Of a DNA stretch of 64,000 bases, positions 24,360-36,839 are shown piece by piece. Source of the DNA: Talinum fruticosum (lineage: Eukaryota > Streptophyta > Magnoliopsida > Caryophyllales > Talinaceae); contig JAITYX010000087.1 of assembly GCA_021018815.1 (NCBI GenBank), positions 1,988,001-2,052,000 on the forward strand. The letters are read 5' to 3'. The notes beneath the pieces are model-generated. The model was not told the DNA's origin. It did not search any database and was given only the letters and a program-made list of their open reading frames with translations. Position 1 is the first letter of the stretch, and every line of letters starts with the position of its first letter. The position numbers were made by a program, and so were the translations under genes.

Positions 24360-27300
24360 CTGTTTTGCGGGTAACTCGGAAGAAGAAAGGTCATTGGTAC
24401 CTAGACAGTGGTTGTTCTTGCCACATGTGAGGAGATTCAAGACTCTTTTCTAAGTTGAAAAATCTGAAAGGAGGAAAAGTCATATTTGGAGACAATAGCA
24501 AAGTAAGATAGTAGCGATTGGAAAAATTGGTTAGAAAACAACTCGGTTAGTCCAGCCTATCTTATCAAAGGGCTGCAATACAATCTCCTAAGTATTTCTC
24601 AGCTGTGTGACAAAGGCCAAGAGGTAAGGTTCACTCGGACCAATTGCTACATTTATAATATAGTCACCAAGGAGACTAAGCTCTCGAGTCCGAGGTTAGT
24701 TAACACCGATACTATCCCTCTCTCCGATTCAAGGTTAGAATCTATCTTGTTTAAAAGCATCTTTGAATGATGATTCATGGACTTGGCATCGTAGACTAGG
24801 TCATATTAGCATGCATACCATCAAGAAACTTGCATCTTAAGGATTGGTTGGGGGATTACCTAACTGTGCATTTAAGAAAGATAAAATCTGTGAAGCATGC
24901 ACAAAAGGTAAGTAGGTTAAATCATCTTTCAAACCACTCAAAGCCGTGTCTACATCCAAAGTGCTTGAATTGGTTCATATGGATTTGTGTGGTGAAATTC
25001 CTACGAAAAGCCTTGGAGGTTAATCTTATGTACTTGTCATTGTTGATGATTTCTCACAATTTACCTGGGTATATTTTCTCAAGAACAAGAATGAAGCCTT
25101 CAAAGATTTCACTAAGATCTGCAGGAAAATTCAAGTGGAGTCTCGGACTCGGATCGGGAGGATTCAAGCCGACCATGGAAGGGAGTTCGACTACTCGGAA
25201 TTTGCAGACTTCTATGACAAGAATGACATCTCTCACAACTTCTTTGCACTAAGAACTCCTCAACAAAATGGATTAGTAGAGAGAAAGAACAAAACTCTTG
25301 AAGAAATAGAAAGGATTATGATGATTGAAAATGATCTACCTTACCATTTACAGGTCGAGGCGATCAACACAACAAATTACACACTCAATAGATGCCTCAT
25401 CGGACCCATCTTGAAGAAAATTCCCTACAAGTTATACAAGGGAAAGAAACCCAACATTTCCTACTTCAAACCATTTGGATGTAAATTCTTTGTTCACAAC
25501 AATGGTGAGGAGCATTTGACTAAGTCTAATACTCGGTTAGATAATGGTATATTTACGGGTTACTCATCTCATAGCAAAGCTTATCGTGTTTTTAATAAGA
25601 GAACTAACAAAGTGAAAGAAAATATCCACGTTGTCTTTGATGAGATTGATCTTGGCAGGATAAGTGAGTCCACATACTCGGATCTCGGGCTTAACGAGAG
25701 ATGAAGACAACCTTGTTGAAGCTGAGCATAGAAAGAGTCAAAATAGAATTACCGAGGTAACTCGGAATAGAGCAACTCGGAATGTTATGACTTAGGCTGA
25801 ACAAGCTCAAGAGCCAGCTCAGAATGATGAAGAATAAGTCAATGTAGCGACTCAGCAAGATCAATCAATTGAAGATCAGCCTGCTCAACCAACAAACTTG
25901 GTAAATCAAAGGACATGTAAAGCTTTCAAATATGCATCCGAGAGAACATACTCGTCCGATATTAACGAGTGGGGTAAGAACTTGATCTTTTTGCATAATC
26001 TGTGTGCATTTTCTACATTCATATCATTAACTGAGCCCAACAATGCACTAGAAGCCCTAAATGAACTTAAATGAGTAGAGGCCATGCAAGAAGAGCTTAA
26101 TCAATTTGAAACAAACCAATTACGGACTCGACCAAACGACATTCTAACCACCCGAGTCATAGGAACCAAATGGGTTTTCAAGAACAAACTGGGTGAGGAA
26201 GGGTTGGTAGTCGAAATAAGGCTAGACTTGTTGCTCGGGGTTACAATCAAGAGGAAGGGATTGATTGTGGGGAAACCATTGCACCTGCTGCTAGGATTGA
26301 GGCAATCAGAATCCTGTTAGCATTTGCATCTAGCATGAATATCAAGCTTTATCGGATGGATGTCAAATGTGCTTTTCGAATGGTTTCATTCAAGAAGAAG
26401 TTTATGTTGAGCAACCCCTGGATTTGAACTCAGAATTTCCAAATCATGTTTTCAGATTGCAAAAGGCTTTATATGATCTTAAATAAGCTCCCGGAGCTTA
26501 GTATGAAAGATCGAGCAGTTTCATGGTTGAGAATGATTTCAAAAGAGATCAGATTGACAAAACTCTTTTCATAAAAACCAAGGGGAAAGATTTTCTTATC
26601 GTTCATATTTATGTTGATGATATCATTTTTGGAGCTATGAATGAAACTCTATATCAAGAGTTTTACGAGTTGATGAGACAGGAGTTCCAAATAAGCATGA
26701 TGGGAGAACTCAACTTCTTTCTTGGTCTACAAATCAAACAAGATAAGGATGGCATTTATGTCCATCAATACAAGTATACCAAGGAGCTTTTGAAGAAGTA
26801 AAAACTATAAGATGTGAAGCATGCAGCGACACCTATGAGTAGCAGTTTGAAACCGGACTCGGATGAGAAAGGTAAAGTTGTAGATCGAAACTCTACATAG
26901 GTATGATTGGATCTCTACATTATCTCACATCTAGTAGGCCAAATATCATGTTCAATGTCTGCCTGTGTGCAAGATTTCAAGCTAATCCAAAAGAATCACA
27001 TCTCACTCGATGAAAAGAATTTTCAGATATCTTGTAGGGACTCGGAATCTTGGTCTATGGTTTTCAAAAGACTCGAACCGACTCTCACCTGGATACTCGG
27101 ATGCTAATTATCGCTGGATACAAAGTTGATAAAAAGAGCACATCGGGAGCATGCCAATTTCGGGTCAATCTCTCATCTTGTGGCATTCAAAGAAACAGAA
27201 TTCAATGGCTCTATCAATTGTAGAGGCTAAGTACATTGCAGCTGGAGCTTGCTGTGCTCAGATTATGTGGATCAAGCTGTACTTAAAGGATCTAGGGTTA

Positions 27301-27547
27301 TCATTAACTTCGATTCCAATCAAGTGTGACAGTCGAGTGCAATCAACATTACCAAGAATCCAGTCCACCAGTCAAACACAAAGCATATTGAGGTTAGGTA
27401 TCATTTTCTGAGAGACCACTCGAGAAAGGTGATATTGAACTTGAATTCATTCTAGCGAAATTTCAATTAGTCGATATTTTCACTAAGCCTCTTAGTGAGG
27501 ATCAATTTTGTTTTATTAGGAATGAGCTTGGTATGATTAATGCATAA
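24360..27547 (+). pseudogene. Pol of element B (protease, integrase, RT, RNase H)
   Basis: Protease: HWYLDSGCSCHM with catalytic Asp at 24404. GAG-pre-integrase: WHRRLGHISMHTIKKL at about 24780-24830. Integrase: LELVHMDLCGEIPTK, VIVDDFSQFTWVYF, ADHGREF and TPQQNGLVERKN (the three acidic residues), with an open 189-codon frame 25135-25704. [11 protein letters not shown] at 26162, VDVK-type region with a shift near 26350, then YVDDIIFG at 26612, GELNFFLGLQIK. RNase H: WHSKKQNSMALSIVEAKYIA at 27181-27240, ending with stop at 27545. Stops and frameshifts occur between all domains. 23952-24360 is the gag-protease spacer and has no recognisable motif. Confidence 0.92.
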
Positions 27548-27819
27548 TCATGTGTTATGTGTTTTTAATAATGAATTGATTAGTTGACAGAGTGAGAATG
27601 AGTCTGTAAGTTATTAGTTTTCCGAGTATTCTTAGTCACTCGTAAACATTACTGAGTCGGACTCGATATATGAGCAAAATGGACATCAAACTTATGAGAT
27701 CATCTATAGATAAATAGAAAATTTCATAAATCTTTTCGAAAACTCTTTCTTCTCTCTCTCGCCATGTGTTTCAATCAGAGAAAATTAGTCGTTGGAAGAA
27801 AGCTACTTGGAATACTAGC

Positions 27820-28012
27820 CGTTGGAGTGCGGAATGTCACACTCGTCCGAGACTCGCTGCTTGGTATTCGGGTCAGAATGAAGGTTGAATGTCATTTCTT
27901 TTTGCTATAAATAGCACCACTTTACCTTCTTTTCTTTACTTTGCTCACAGCTTACTTGTTCTCTACTCTCAGCATCTCCGCCCACTCGTATTCTCTCTCT
28001 CGAATTCTAAGC

Positions 28013-28044
<32 letters not shown>

Positions 28045-28105
28045 GAATTCGAAGCTTTCTCTACTCTCCTTCTTTTCCTATTCTCTCTATTTCTCATCAA
28101 TCACC
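27820..28105 (+). promoter_or_regulatory. Internal promoter and leader of the env-like ORF, element B
   Basis: TATAAATAG at 27906-27914 sits in the context GCTATAAATAGCACCACTT, about 200 bp before the ATG at 28106. The same 19-bp context occurs in element E before its env-like ORF (58550-58542, minus). About 80 bp upstream are also shared (TGCTTGGTATT, GGGTCAGAA). A (TC)n run at 28016-28043 lies in the leader. The promoter role is inferred from conservation and position. Confidence 0.6.
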
Positions 28106-29700
28106 ATGCCTAAGCGAGGATCAGGTCGAGAGTTGGGGTCGGCTACCAAAAAGCCCCGTACCAAAAACGCTCAAGAAGGAACCTTCAATCCTTCTAAAAT
28201 CTTTATCACCTAACACCTCATGTTGGATGATCAATTCTTCCCAACCACTTCTTTTTCGTGGTTGCCCTATATCAAAAAGACTAGAGTTTACAATTATTTG
28301 TGCTTCGGTGAATTCATTTACCTAGAACTCATTGCCGAGTTATACACAAACATGTCCTACTCTAAGGAAATCATTACCTCAAGGGTTCTAGAGAAGGCTG
28401 TTCACATCAACTTCTCTCTTCTTCATAGACTTTTCAAAGTCTCTTTTCTTTTTCTTAATTCCAATCCCATACCTTTTATGGAGATTGCTGATAAATTCTT
28501 CGAGAAGTATGCCAAGGAAGTTCCCGACTCACGTAAGAATTTTTCGGTGACTTAGATGAAGACTGAGGCAAGATTGCTTTGTTTCATCTTAATAAGGACC
28601 TTTTTCGCTAATCATTCCATCAAAGAGAATCTGAACTCCAAGATTCTCAAAGTTTTGTTCAATATCTTAAAGGGCTACGATGTAGACCTCTTTCCTTATA
28701 TCATTGAGCGAGATGATTTCGTGATTTCCTTTTGGAGCCTTTTTCTTGTTATTTTCAAACAGTTTAGAGTCCCCTTCCCCTCGGATCCAAATGCTGTCTC
28801 TCGAGGCTGCCATTGTTGTTGGTAGAAAAGAGCTTTTGGGGTACGGGTACCAGGAAATCAAGCCTCGGTGTCCGGGTTCATAGGTCCGAGTTGAGACCTC
28901 CTTCTCCTTCACCCACTCGGACTTAGACTACACCAGCATTTCTACCCCCTTCTACTGGTCCCTCTACTTCTCTACCACCTCCTCCTCCCTCTCGCTATTG
29001 TGTTCACCGAGTTGGTAAACAAAATTGCTTCGTGTCCGAAGAACTTTGAGACACTTTCCGCTCTCTCAAATATGTCCTTCAAGGCCTAGTTATTAACCGG
29101 AAGACCGGGCAGTCCCGGATAAGGGAAAACTAGGATCCGATAATCGGGCTCAAGGACATCATCAAGAAACCGCGTGAGTAGCTCCAACTCCTCCACGAAC
29201 GAAGATCAAAAGCTGCTAAGGACTCGGATACTACCGATACTTCGAGGAGTCCTCCGACTCAGCCTAAGTCTACCTCAGCTGAGGTATAAGAGGCAGGCGA
29301 GGAAGAAGCTCAGCCGATAACGGAGAAGCCGAGAAGAAGGAAGAAGAGGATAAAGAAAAAGAAGAGGCCGCACAATCCGAGGGCCAAGGTGCAAAAGAAC
29401 AAGAACCAGAGCTAATCTCCTCGGATCGTGCTCCGAGTGGGTCGAAAGAGGCTAGCGAAGTTGGTCGGTCCAAAGAAGTTGTCCAAGAAGCACATCACGC
29501 TTGTGTCTTCGAGGAAGACAAACCTGAGGATGATGTGCCCTTGCTTCACAAAACTAGGATAGAGTAAATTCCGGATATCCCAAGTGTTGCAGCCACCCCG
29601 TTCATCCACCTCTACACAAGCATACAAGCGCAGGCGCACCTGCTCGTCCGTCCTCCTCCGGACAACAAGCCCCCTCTTCTTAGTTCATTTCTATTTTCTT
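28106..29700 (+). pseudogene. Env-like third ORF of element B
   Basis: Third ORF downstream of pol, as in SIRE-type elements. N-terminus: MPKRGSGRELGSATKKPRTK, a basic patch like a nuclear signal. The core (28220-28555) has SFSWLPYIKKTRVYNYL, IAELYTNM, IITSRVLEKAVHINFSLLHR, matching the 'putative plant transposon protein' pattern seen in plant env-like ORFs. The next frame, 28556-28825, continues it (SKILKVLFNILKGYDVDLFP). A Pro/Ser-rich and then Lys/Glu-rich tail runs to about 29600, and a hydrophobic C-terminal segment follows in a shifted frame. Stops lie at about 28211 and 28553 and later. The homologous ORF in element E confirms the reading. Function is unproven; 'env-like' is a positional name. 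Confidence 0.75.
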
Positions 29701-29740
29701 TTGTCCAACATCGATTGTGCTTATCTGCTATTTTCTTCCC

Positions 29741-30111
29741 TGTTTTTGATGAAATGCTAGGGGAGAAAATATAGAAAACTTGATGTTTAGTTTAGGGGAG
29801 TTCTTCCTTTTCCGAGCAATGAATGATTATTAATTTTCCGAGCGTACTTGTTTCGAGGAATTTTTGTTATCTAAGCCCCGATGCTCTAATACTTGCTCAT
29901 GATACAATCTTCTTATTTTTCTTTGCTCCGATTTATTTTCCGCACAAATGTTCCGAGTTATGATATGATCTAAATTGCACTTTATAAGTGTCTTCGATCA
30001 CTCTCGCTCCGATACTTAAGAGAACATTATTTCTTGTTTTGATTATTGACAATGAAAACTCATGTTTCGAACTAACAAGTTTCTATCTTAAGTATAGAAT
30101 GCACTTTCATC
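29741..30111 (+). other. Spacer between env-like ORF and PPT, element B
   Basis: AT-rich, no coding signal. The corresponding spacer in element E (about 56276-56700) is similar in content. I see nothing else in it. Confidence 0.5.
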
Positions 30112-30124
30112 AAAAAGGGGAGAT
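30112..30124 (+). promoter_or_regulatory. Polypurine tract of element B
   Basis: AAAAAGGGGAGAT directly precedes the 3' LTR, the normal site for plus-strand priming. Element E has the same tract on the minus strand at 56263-56275. Confidence 0.85.
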
Positions 30125-31568
30125 TAAAGACTCAAGTATAAATCTCTATCTCTCTTAGGTTTTGATTGTAAGTCATTCTGCGTTTTATAGAAACTCATAT
30201 ATAAGTTTTCATTCCGTTACGATCGACTCATAAAGAGCTTTATTACATATCTCCTACACTGGTGCTTCGACTCACTCGGACAACACTAAAAACCATCTCA
30301 TGCTCAAATAATTTCTCTAACACTTTTATTCCGAGCATTGATTTTGTATTTCAAAGCAAAGTGAATTACATCGTTAATTATTTTTCTAAGTCGGTTCATC
30401 TCTTTGAGAATTATTTGACCAGATCAAGTTCGTATACTCGATATTTTACTCTTTCTAATGTGATTATTTTAGGGTTGACTCAAGATGGAATTTAAGCATA
30501 TTGAATGTTAGACTAAGAAAATTCCAATCTTTTAGGCCAAAGATAATTAAGCACTTAATTACTCTAATTTAATTATTATCTGTGTCTAATCTTGGACCAA
30601 AGTATTTTATACTTTAAGAACCAATGTGGTTTACTTTTGTAGGTTATTCAAATAAGGCTAATCTATTTTTGAATTTCAAAAACAACCGGCTTCTAACCAT
30701 TAAACACCAACGAGACAAGTTTTAACTACTTCGGACATGGCTCGGACACCGTGTCGTGGTTGTTTGTTTACAAAACTGGAAAACTCTAATGCTAGGCCTA
30801 ACAGTTGTTTCCACTATAGCTTTCAGTCACCACCAAGTCATTTGACCATCTTTTAAAGCCAAGAGCCGTTGCACAACGTTCACATCCCAATGAATCTTTT
30901 ACGAGTGGCTCGGAATAGCCGTTACAACGGCTAGTGAAGATTTCGATCCAAAATTAAGACTCAACGGTCACTCTGCCTGGTTGGCCATAAATAGAAGCCA
31001 CCTTACAAGACTAGAAGATTGCTGAACACATTATTGGAACTACTCATATTGTTGAATTAAGTTATGTTCTCATTCTTACTCAATCTTCTACTTACAACTC
31101 CAACTCTGTATTTAATATTCTCTCGAGTTGTAAAGAAATTCTTGTAATCAATTACATACTTCTCTTACTTTCTTAGTAAGTCCCTTGACTGAGCTATAAG
31201 GCTTAACTCAGCTAAGTTGTGCGAGATTGCAAAAGTTACCTCGAGTCATGAAGTACTAGATCGGATAAGGGAACTTCGAGTCTAGGAAAACTTTGTAAGG
31301 AATTGTTTAAGGGAGCAATTCTGGTTGAGTCCGTCCTTTGTATTTTTGTGGATTCAAAATAGTGGATTTGACTTGGTGCTTGGATTAGCATTGTCCGTGG
31401 TTTTCTACCTCGGGAGGGTTTCCACGTATATCCGTGTTATTACCTTTTTGAGTCCAATCTAGACTCGGAATTTGCGTTTGGTTTGTATTGGTGCAAAAAT
31501 TGTTTAATTTTCTTCGTCACCCTATTCACCCCCTTCTAGGGTTACTTAGGCTCTCCACGAGCAAACCT
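30125..31568 (+). repeat. 3' LTR of element B
   Basis: Begins TAAAGACTCAAG (TG mutated to TA) and ends GAGCAAACCTTC, directly joined to the opposite-strand LTR remnant of element A. A TATA box (CATAAATAG) lies at about 30987-30995. Aligns along its whole length with 21044-22493. Confidence 0.9.
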
Positions 31569-32383
31569 TCGAAGGTTTTCTCTTGAGAATCCGAGTCCCT
31601 CGGGGGTGAATAGGGTGCGAAGGAAATTTTGCGGAATAAAAGATTTTCCGCCAAGTCGGAACTCAAAAGAGATTCCGAGTCTATAATGAACTCGGAATGT
31701 AAAAACACGAGAAAATACGTGGAACCCTCCTGAGGCGAAAAACCATGGACAAGTGTCAATCCATACACCAAGTCAAATTCACTATTTTGAATCCACAAAA
31801 TACAAGGACCGACTCTTACAGAATTGCTCCCTCGGATAATTCAATATGAATTTTCCTAGGCACGAAGTTCCCTTATCTCGCCCTAGTACTTCCTAACCGA
31901 GTTAACCTTTACGAGTTAGGCACAACCGAGCTGAGTTAACCCTTACAGCTCGGTCAAGGGAAAGTTATAGAGAAGTAAGAGTTATGAAAGAATACAAGAC
32001 TTCTTCCGTTTCAACTCGAAGTTAAGAAAAACTTAAGTACAAAGTTAAAAGCTAGAAAAGATTGAGAGAGTAGGATTAGAGTTCAGTTCCAGCAAGCTCT
32101 CCGATCTTGTAGGATGGCTTCTATTTATAATTAATAGGGTAGATAGTCTGTTGTGATCGATTACTGGATTGGGGAGCTTCACTAGCCATTGTAATGGATA
32201 GTTTGAGTCCCTCGAAAAGAAACGTTGTATAGATGAACGTCGTGCTTTGGTCCTTGGCTCAAAAGGTGTCCAATCCACTAGTTGTGACTCGAAATCTAGG
32301 GTAGAAACAACCGTTAGATTCAAAATTGAAGTTTACTGAAAATGGAAACAAACAACCCCGACACGGTGTCCGAGCCTATCCCG
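31569..32383 (-). repeat. Remainder of element A's 5' LTR, truncated
   Basis: In plus view it begins GAAGGTTTTCTCTTGAG, the inverted end of the SIRE LTR, and follows the family LTR to CACGGTGTCCGAGCC (about 32362), then ends abruptly near 32383. About 550 bp of the LTR's U3 part is missing. It continues the TGAACG left of element B, which shows B inserted into A's LTR. Confidence 0.8.
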
Positions 32384-33997
32384 AGGTAGAATCAAAAGTT
32401 GTTATTGCCAATGAAAAAAATGTTGAAGATAGAATCCAAAGAACCCCGAGGAAGAACAAGGTTGCCAACGCACTCGGAATAGAACAACCTGCCAAGCAAG
32501 AACCGTAAGTGTCTAAAGTCGATATCGTCCCCTTTGATAGTATGAAACTAGCCATCTAGAATGTCGGAAGGATTAGGAAGGCAACCGAAAAGCAATCAAT
32601 AAGAGAACTCGTGTAAGTAGAAAATCTAGACTTCAAGCGCGAAGTGTAGAATCAACTCGGAGACCTAAAGGTAGATTTAACTATCCCCCTCCTACCGATG
32701 GACGATTTTAATGAAGTTGTATCACCATCCGAAAGAACAGGAGCTAACACTCTCACAAGTAGCATCTCAAAATTAGGAGACTTATTCTAGGACCTACAGT
32801 TGATGAATTTGGAGATTAACTTGAAGTATACTTAGACAAGGTTAAATGCAACTAGCATATTAGATGGAATTCTAGTTGGAAGGCATCACAATGGTCGGAA
32901 GAAAGGCACAATAGATTAGAGGTAGGAAGAAAGCTTTGATGGAGTTAAGCTACCAGGTAGGAATAGAGTCATTTTCTCGAGCAGGTGGAAGTCATCTTGA
33001 TGGTCGAAGTAAGACACAGCAGATTAGGGGAAGAAGAAAAGTTCTAATGAATTAAAGTCTGTTAGGGATTTTTAGAGGGGCAACATGGTGAGAAAGGGAT
33101 CAAAAAATTTTGCGGTGGAGCAAAGATGCTAGAAATAGAATCGGAAGAACTCGATCCGAAAATGAAGTTAGGATGGAAGTAGCTGAATGAATTGAGTAAC
33201 GAAGGAGAAATTATTTACTATGGAAGCAGCCATAGCTGTGGTTTTGAGAACGTGGAGTTGGATGGTGGTAAGAACGTGGATAAGGAAGAAGAAATGATAA
33301 GGTGAGGCAGTGGTGGAGATAGATGACGCTACTATAATTTTGAGGAGATCTTAGAATCTATCGGAATCTTGCCTCAATCTCCTTACAGATTGGATTTTAG
33401 TTTTTCCCGAGGACCGGCTCTCCACTATCCAAGTAAAATTCTTAGGTGATTTTTTTGGTTTGTTGTTAATATTGGAGGACTAGCTCTTTACTATCCACTA
33501 AACTAATCATTAACTCATAGATTTCTCACCATGGCTATAGAGTAGTCCACAACTAACAAGCCTAAGGTCCACTCCGATATCATCTTTATCATCATGATCC
33601 AATGGGTCAGGTCATTGAAAGCCTACTAACTAACAACTTAGTCTACGAATATTCGACTCGAAGATTAGCCCTTAGCTACCTGTTTTCTCACTTGGTCTTA
33701 AAAGGGAAAATGTTTGTGATACTAGCAAACCTGCAACACCACTTATAAACCTTATCATGTTTTTTACATATTATTGTTGAACTTGTGTATATGCAAGTGA
33801 AGCTATGGGTATGCATGACGATATCAAAACAACACTATATGTAGACTTCACACACATACAAGTGGAGGATGATCAAAAATTAGTTATTGAGGTAATTCAA
33901 GGTACCATTCACACTCCGTGGAGGATTTAATCATTGGTTCATGATATACGTATTTTGCTTTTTTTATTCTCATGTTATTCAATTAATCATGTTTTTA
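32384..33997 (+). other. Unrecognised region, coding-like at its left end
   Basis: The first 450 bp read as a low-stop plus-strand frame rich in Lys, Asp and Glu (VIANEKNVEDRIQRTPRKNK; later DFNEVVSPSERTGANTLTSS), with isolated stops, in the style of a decayed retroelement gag or accessory ORF. I could not assign it to a family. From about 33000 to 33997 I see no gene; a short pair GAGGAC(C)GGCTCT / GGAGGACTAGCTCTTTACTA near 33405 and 33471 recurs once. Confidence 0.3.
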
Positions 33998-34522
33998 AAA
34001 GAGGGTAATATGACAACTTCTTATATTAACAAATTAGAATGTATTATGAGGTATAGAGTTACCTTTACATCCTCCCCTTCGTAAGAATGCTCATATATTC
34101 CGAGTGATGACAATATAGGTAGAACACTTGAGAGAATGGTTATATAATGTTATTTGTACTTACCTTTTCAACAAAATTTGTATATGCAAGTGATCATATT
34201 AGTTTTCATAATTCTTATTTTGATGATAATTGATTTTGTAAATAGTTATAAATGTTATATTTTACTATAACAACTCTTACATCATAAGAAGAGTCTCCTT
34301 GAGAAAAAGGTTAGGAAATAAATGGATATTATTTATCTTTAATGTTAACTAATTGAGGCTCCTAAAAGATAGCTTGGCATTCGGTTTACCTCATGATTAT
34401 CATTGATAACAACTTTCTTTCCATTTTGTCAATTTTTCTTTCATTTTTCTTCTCTTGCCCCCTTTTAACTTGTTTTACCCTCCCGAATATCCCTTTGTTC
34501 ATCTTCTTTGTTAACAACATTC
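33998..34522 (+). repeat. Dispersed direct repeat, copy 1
   Basis: Begins AGAGGGTAATATG and ends CCCTTTGTTCATCTT. It is highly similar, in the same orientation, to 45067-46803 once the hAT-type insertion there is removed. It contains no ORF. It ends just before the J-domain exon of the DnaJ pseudogene. Its nature (old transposon or segmental duplication) is not clear. Confidence 0.75.
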
Positions 34523-35604
34523 ATCAAAATTGGACAATACTTATCCTTAATTTTCCAAAACGGCGTCCATGAAAGATATTAGCAAGGCATGTAAAAGCCT
34601 TGTTACAAGATGGAATCATCATGATAAGCATACCTCGAAGAAACAAAACCACCAAAGTTGTAAGGTAAAGTTTAAAGTATGTTAAATCAAATCGCGTCCA
34701 TTAAATATATATCATTTTTACAATTCTTAAATCAAACTTGATATGTTTGGATTGATGTTTGCTGGGAAGAGGAAAGGGAAAGTGAGGTTATTTACCTCCT
34801 TTTATCTTTGCTTAGAAAAATTAAAAAGAAGGGTAGGGACGGAAACATTTGACTTCTTTTCCATCTTATTTTCTCAGTTCTTCTTTCCCTCCAAATTAAA
34901 GATAAATAGATGCGAAGGGAGAATTTTTAATGAATTCACCCTTCTTTCCCTTCATTGTCTTATATTTTTAACTTATATTTTAATCCAAACACGGTTAAAA
35001 TTTATTATCTCCCTTCCCTTTCCTTTCCTTTCCTTCCATTCTTCTCCCCTTCCCTCCCCTTCTCTTCATAAAATCCAAACATACATACACATTGAAAAAT
35101 TGTTATGATGATTCATTAGGCTTCCGATGGGGCCAAGCAAGAAGACAAATGGGATGATCCAACAACTCCAGCCAGCGAAAATGACAATTCTCATCGCTTC
35201 AATCGATCATCTTCGATCTTCTCACGAAGCAGTAGTCGAAGAAGTCACATGCCAAATCCTTCCTTAAGCGAAGTGCTAGTAGGTCAGCGGATAATAGCTA
35301 TAAAAGGAGCATGAGCACGAAAAGGGCCATATCCACCCCTCGACCGTCGGAGTTTTCTAAAGGCAAATTGTTGAACCAAAATTTTAATAGCAATTTTTCA
35401 AGAAGCACAAGTAGACGGAGTACCACCCCTATAATTTTTTCACAATCAACTTCTACTATTCGGAGGAAGCCACAGCCAATTGAGAGGAAACTCGAGTGCT
35501 CATTAGAGGAATTATGCTTTGGGGCTATCAAAAAGTCATGATAATTAGAGATGTTATATCCGATGTTGGGTACGTTTTTATCTCTCAATTATTTTTGTTT
35601 TTAC

Positions 35605-36001
35605 TATTCTCTCGTCCTAGTTTAATTATATGGTTCTACACAACATAGCGCATTATACGTTTGAGAGTTTATACTCACGAGAATATGTGTCAACAAATGG
35701 TATGATGAAAGGGAAAATAGATTTTTATAAATATTTGACAATGATATGACATATGGGAGTATAAGTTCTTAAATGCATATAAGAGTTTGTTGACAAAATA
35801 CGAATTTTACGAAGTTAGACAATAAGATATAAATTATCTATTATACCCCAATTATTTTATATCATTAATTATTATGTTTTAATTATTATAAGGGAATTTC
35901 AAGAAAAAAGTCTTAATTTTACCTATATAAAAAGAAATCACGCAAAAATTTAAAACATTCAAAAAGAAATAACAAGCAAATAACATATAACGGAGGGAGT
36001 A
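35605..36001. mobile_element. Stowaway-type MITE (probable)
   Basis: The right end reads CGGAGGGAGTA, the classic Stowaway terminus; the left end, TATTCTCTCGTCCTAG, is a degraded inverse. TA dinucleotides lie at both edges, the expected Tc1/mariner target duplication. It lies in the large intron of the DnaJ pseudogene. Confidence 0.5.
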
Positions 36002-36645
36002 TCGGAATTCCAATACTTCTTTCTATTTGTTAACTTTTTTTCCACTTAATCCTTCCTTAACTGAAGTAAAATTTTGATTTTCTTCTTTCTTTGAAAACCA
36101 TATGTGTTTTAGTCATTTTACTCGTTAAATTTGCTTAAATTTATCACTGTATTTATAGAAGAGAAGTAGTGCAATTTTATCTTTTGAGAAAATAATGAAA
36201 AATTTTAAAATTGCATCATTGGCATACGAGAATTAACTAGTTTTTAGTCACGGGTAATGCACATTGTTATAATAACTTAAACCTCAAAAATTGACTCATA
36301 TATATATTTGTACACCACAAAAATTTTATTTTCTACCAGTCAAATTTTTTTTTGTGAAATAACTCTTTCTTATACTAGAATTTTGATTATTTATTATAAT
36401 CCTCATAAAAATTTAAGTTTTTACATCTTTAAAATATTACAATAATCGATAACTATAAAATATTTTTTAATTTTAATTTAAATTTATACTTAAAATTAAT
36501 TATGCAAATTTAACTCTTGAATATTTCGTTTTATTGGCATTTATAGGTTAGAGGTTAGGTTAAGAGTGAGCTTAGGTTAAGACTTACACAAGGGTGTTGA
36601 ATCAAACCTCCCTAATCACAACACATGTTGTAAGTTTTACTTTAC
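36002..36645. other. AT-rich intron sequence
   Basis: Intron of the DnaJ pseudogene. AT-rich, no gene or clear repeat seen. Confidence 0.5.
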
Positions 36646-36839
36646 TAAAACTTTAATTTTTTTTTATAAGAATATGTATTATTATTACTAACGAGGGGAA
36701 AATTAACACTCATTTACAAGAATCCTAGGGGAGGGAAATACTCATACCCTAAGATAAAAACTTGCTCAACTTAGCTCTGTCTTTTGTCTTTTTACTATTT
36801 CTCATCAAAAAGATTAATCTAGATAGAATTAAATATTTA

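Larger units (their letters stand above)
21044..31568 (+). mobile_element. Ty1/copia SIRE/Maximus-type element B, near complete
   Basis: This 10.5-kb element has both LTRs (21044-22493, 30125-31568), a PBS, gag, protease, integrase, RT, RNase H, an env-like third ORF and a PPT. The copia order (integrase before RT), the UBN2-type gag and the third ORF assign it to SIRE/Maximus. It inserted 6 bp into the LTR of element A: the left flank GAACG and right flank GAAGG are the probable 5-bp target duplication with one change. All three coding regions carry stops or frameshifts. The two LTRs differ at scattered positions, so the insertion is not recent. Confidence 0.9.

Noticed and set aside
34743..35108. 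121-residue plus-strand ORF
   Set aside because: Lies in the intron between the J-domain and linker exons of the DnaJ pseudogene; hydrophobic low-complexity sequence from a pyrimidine-rich tract.
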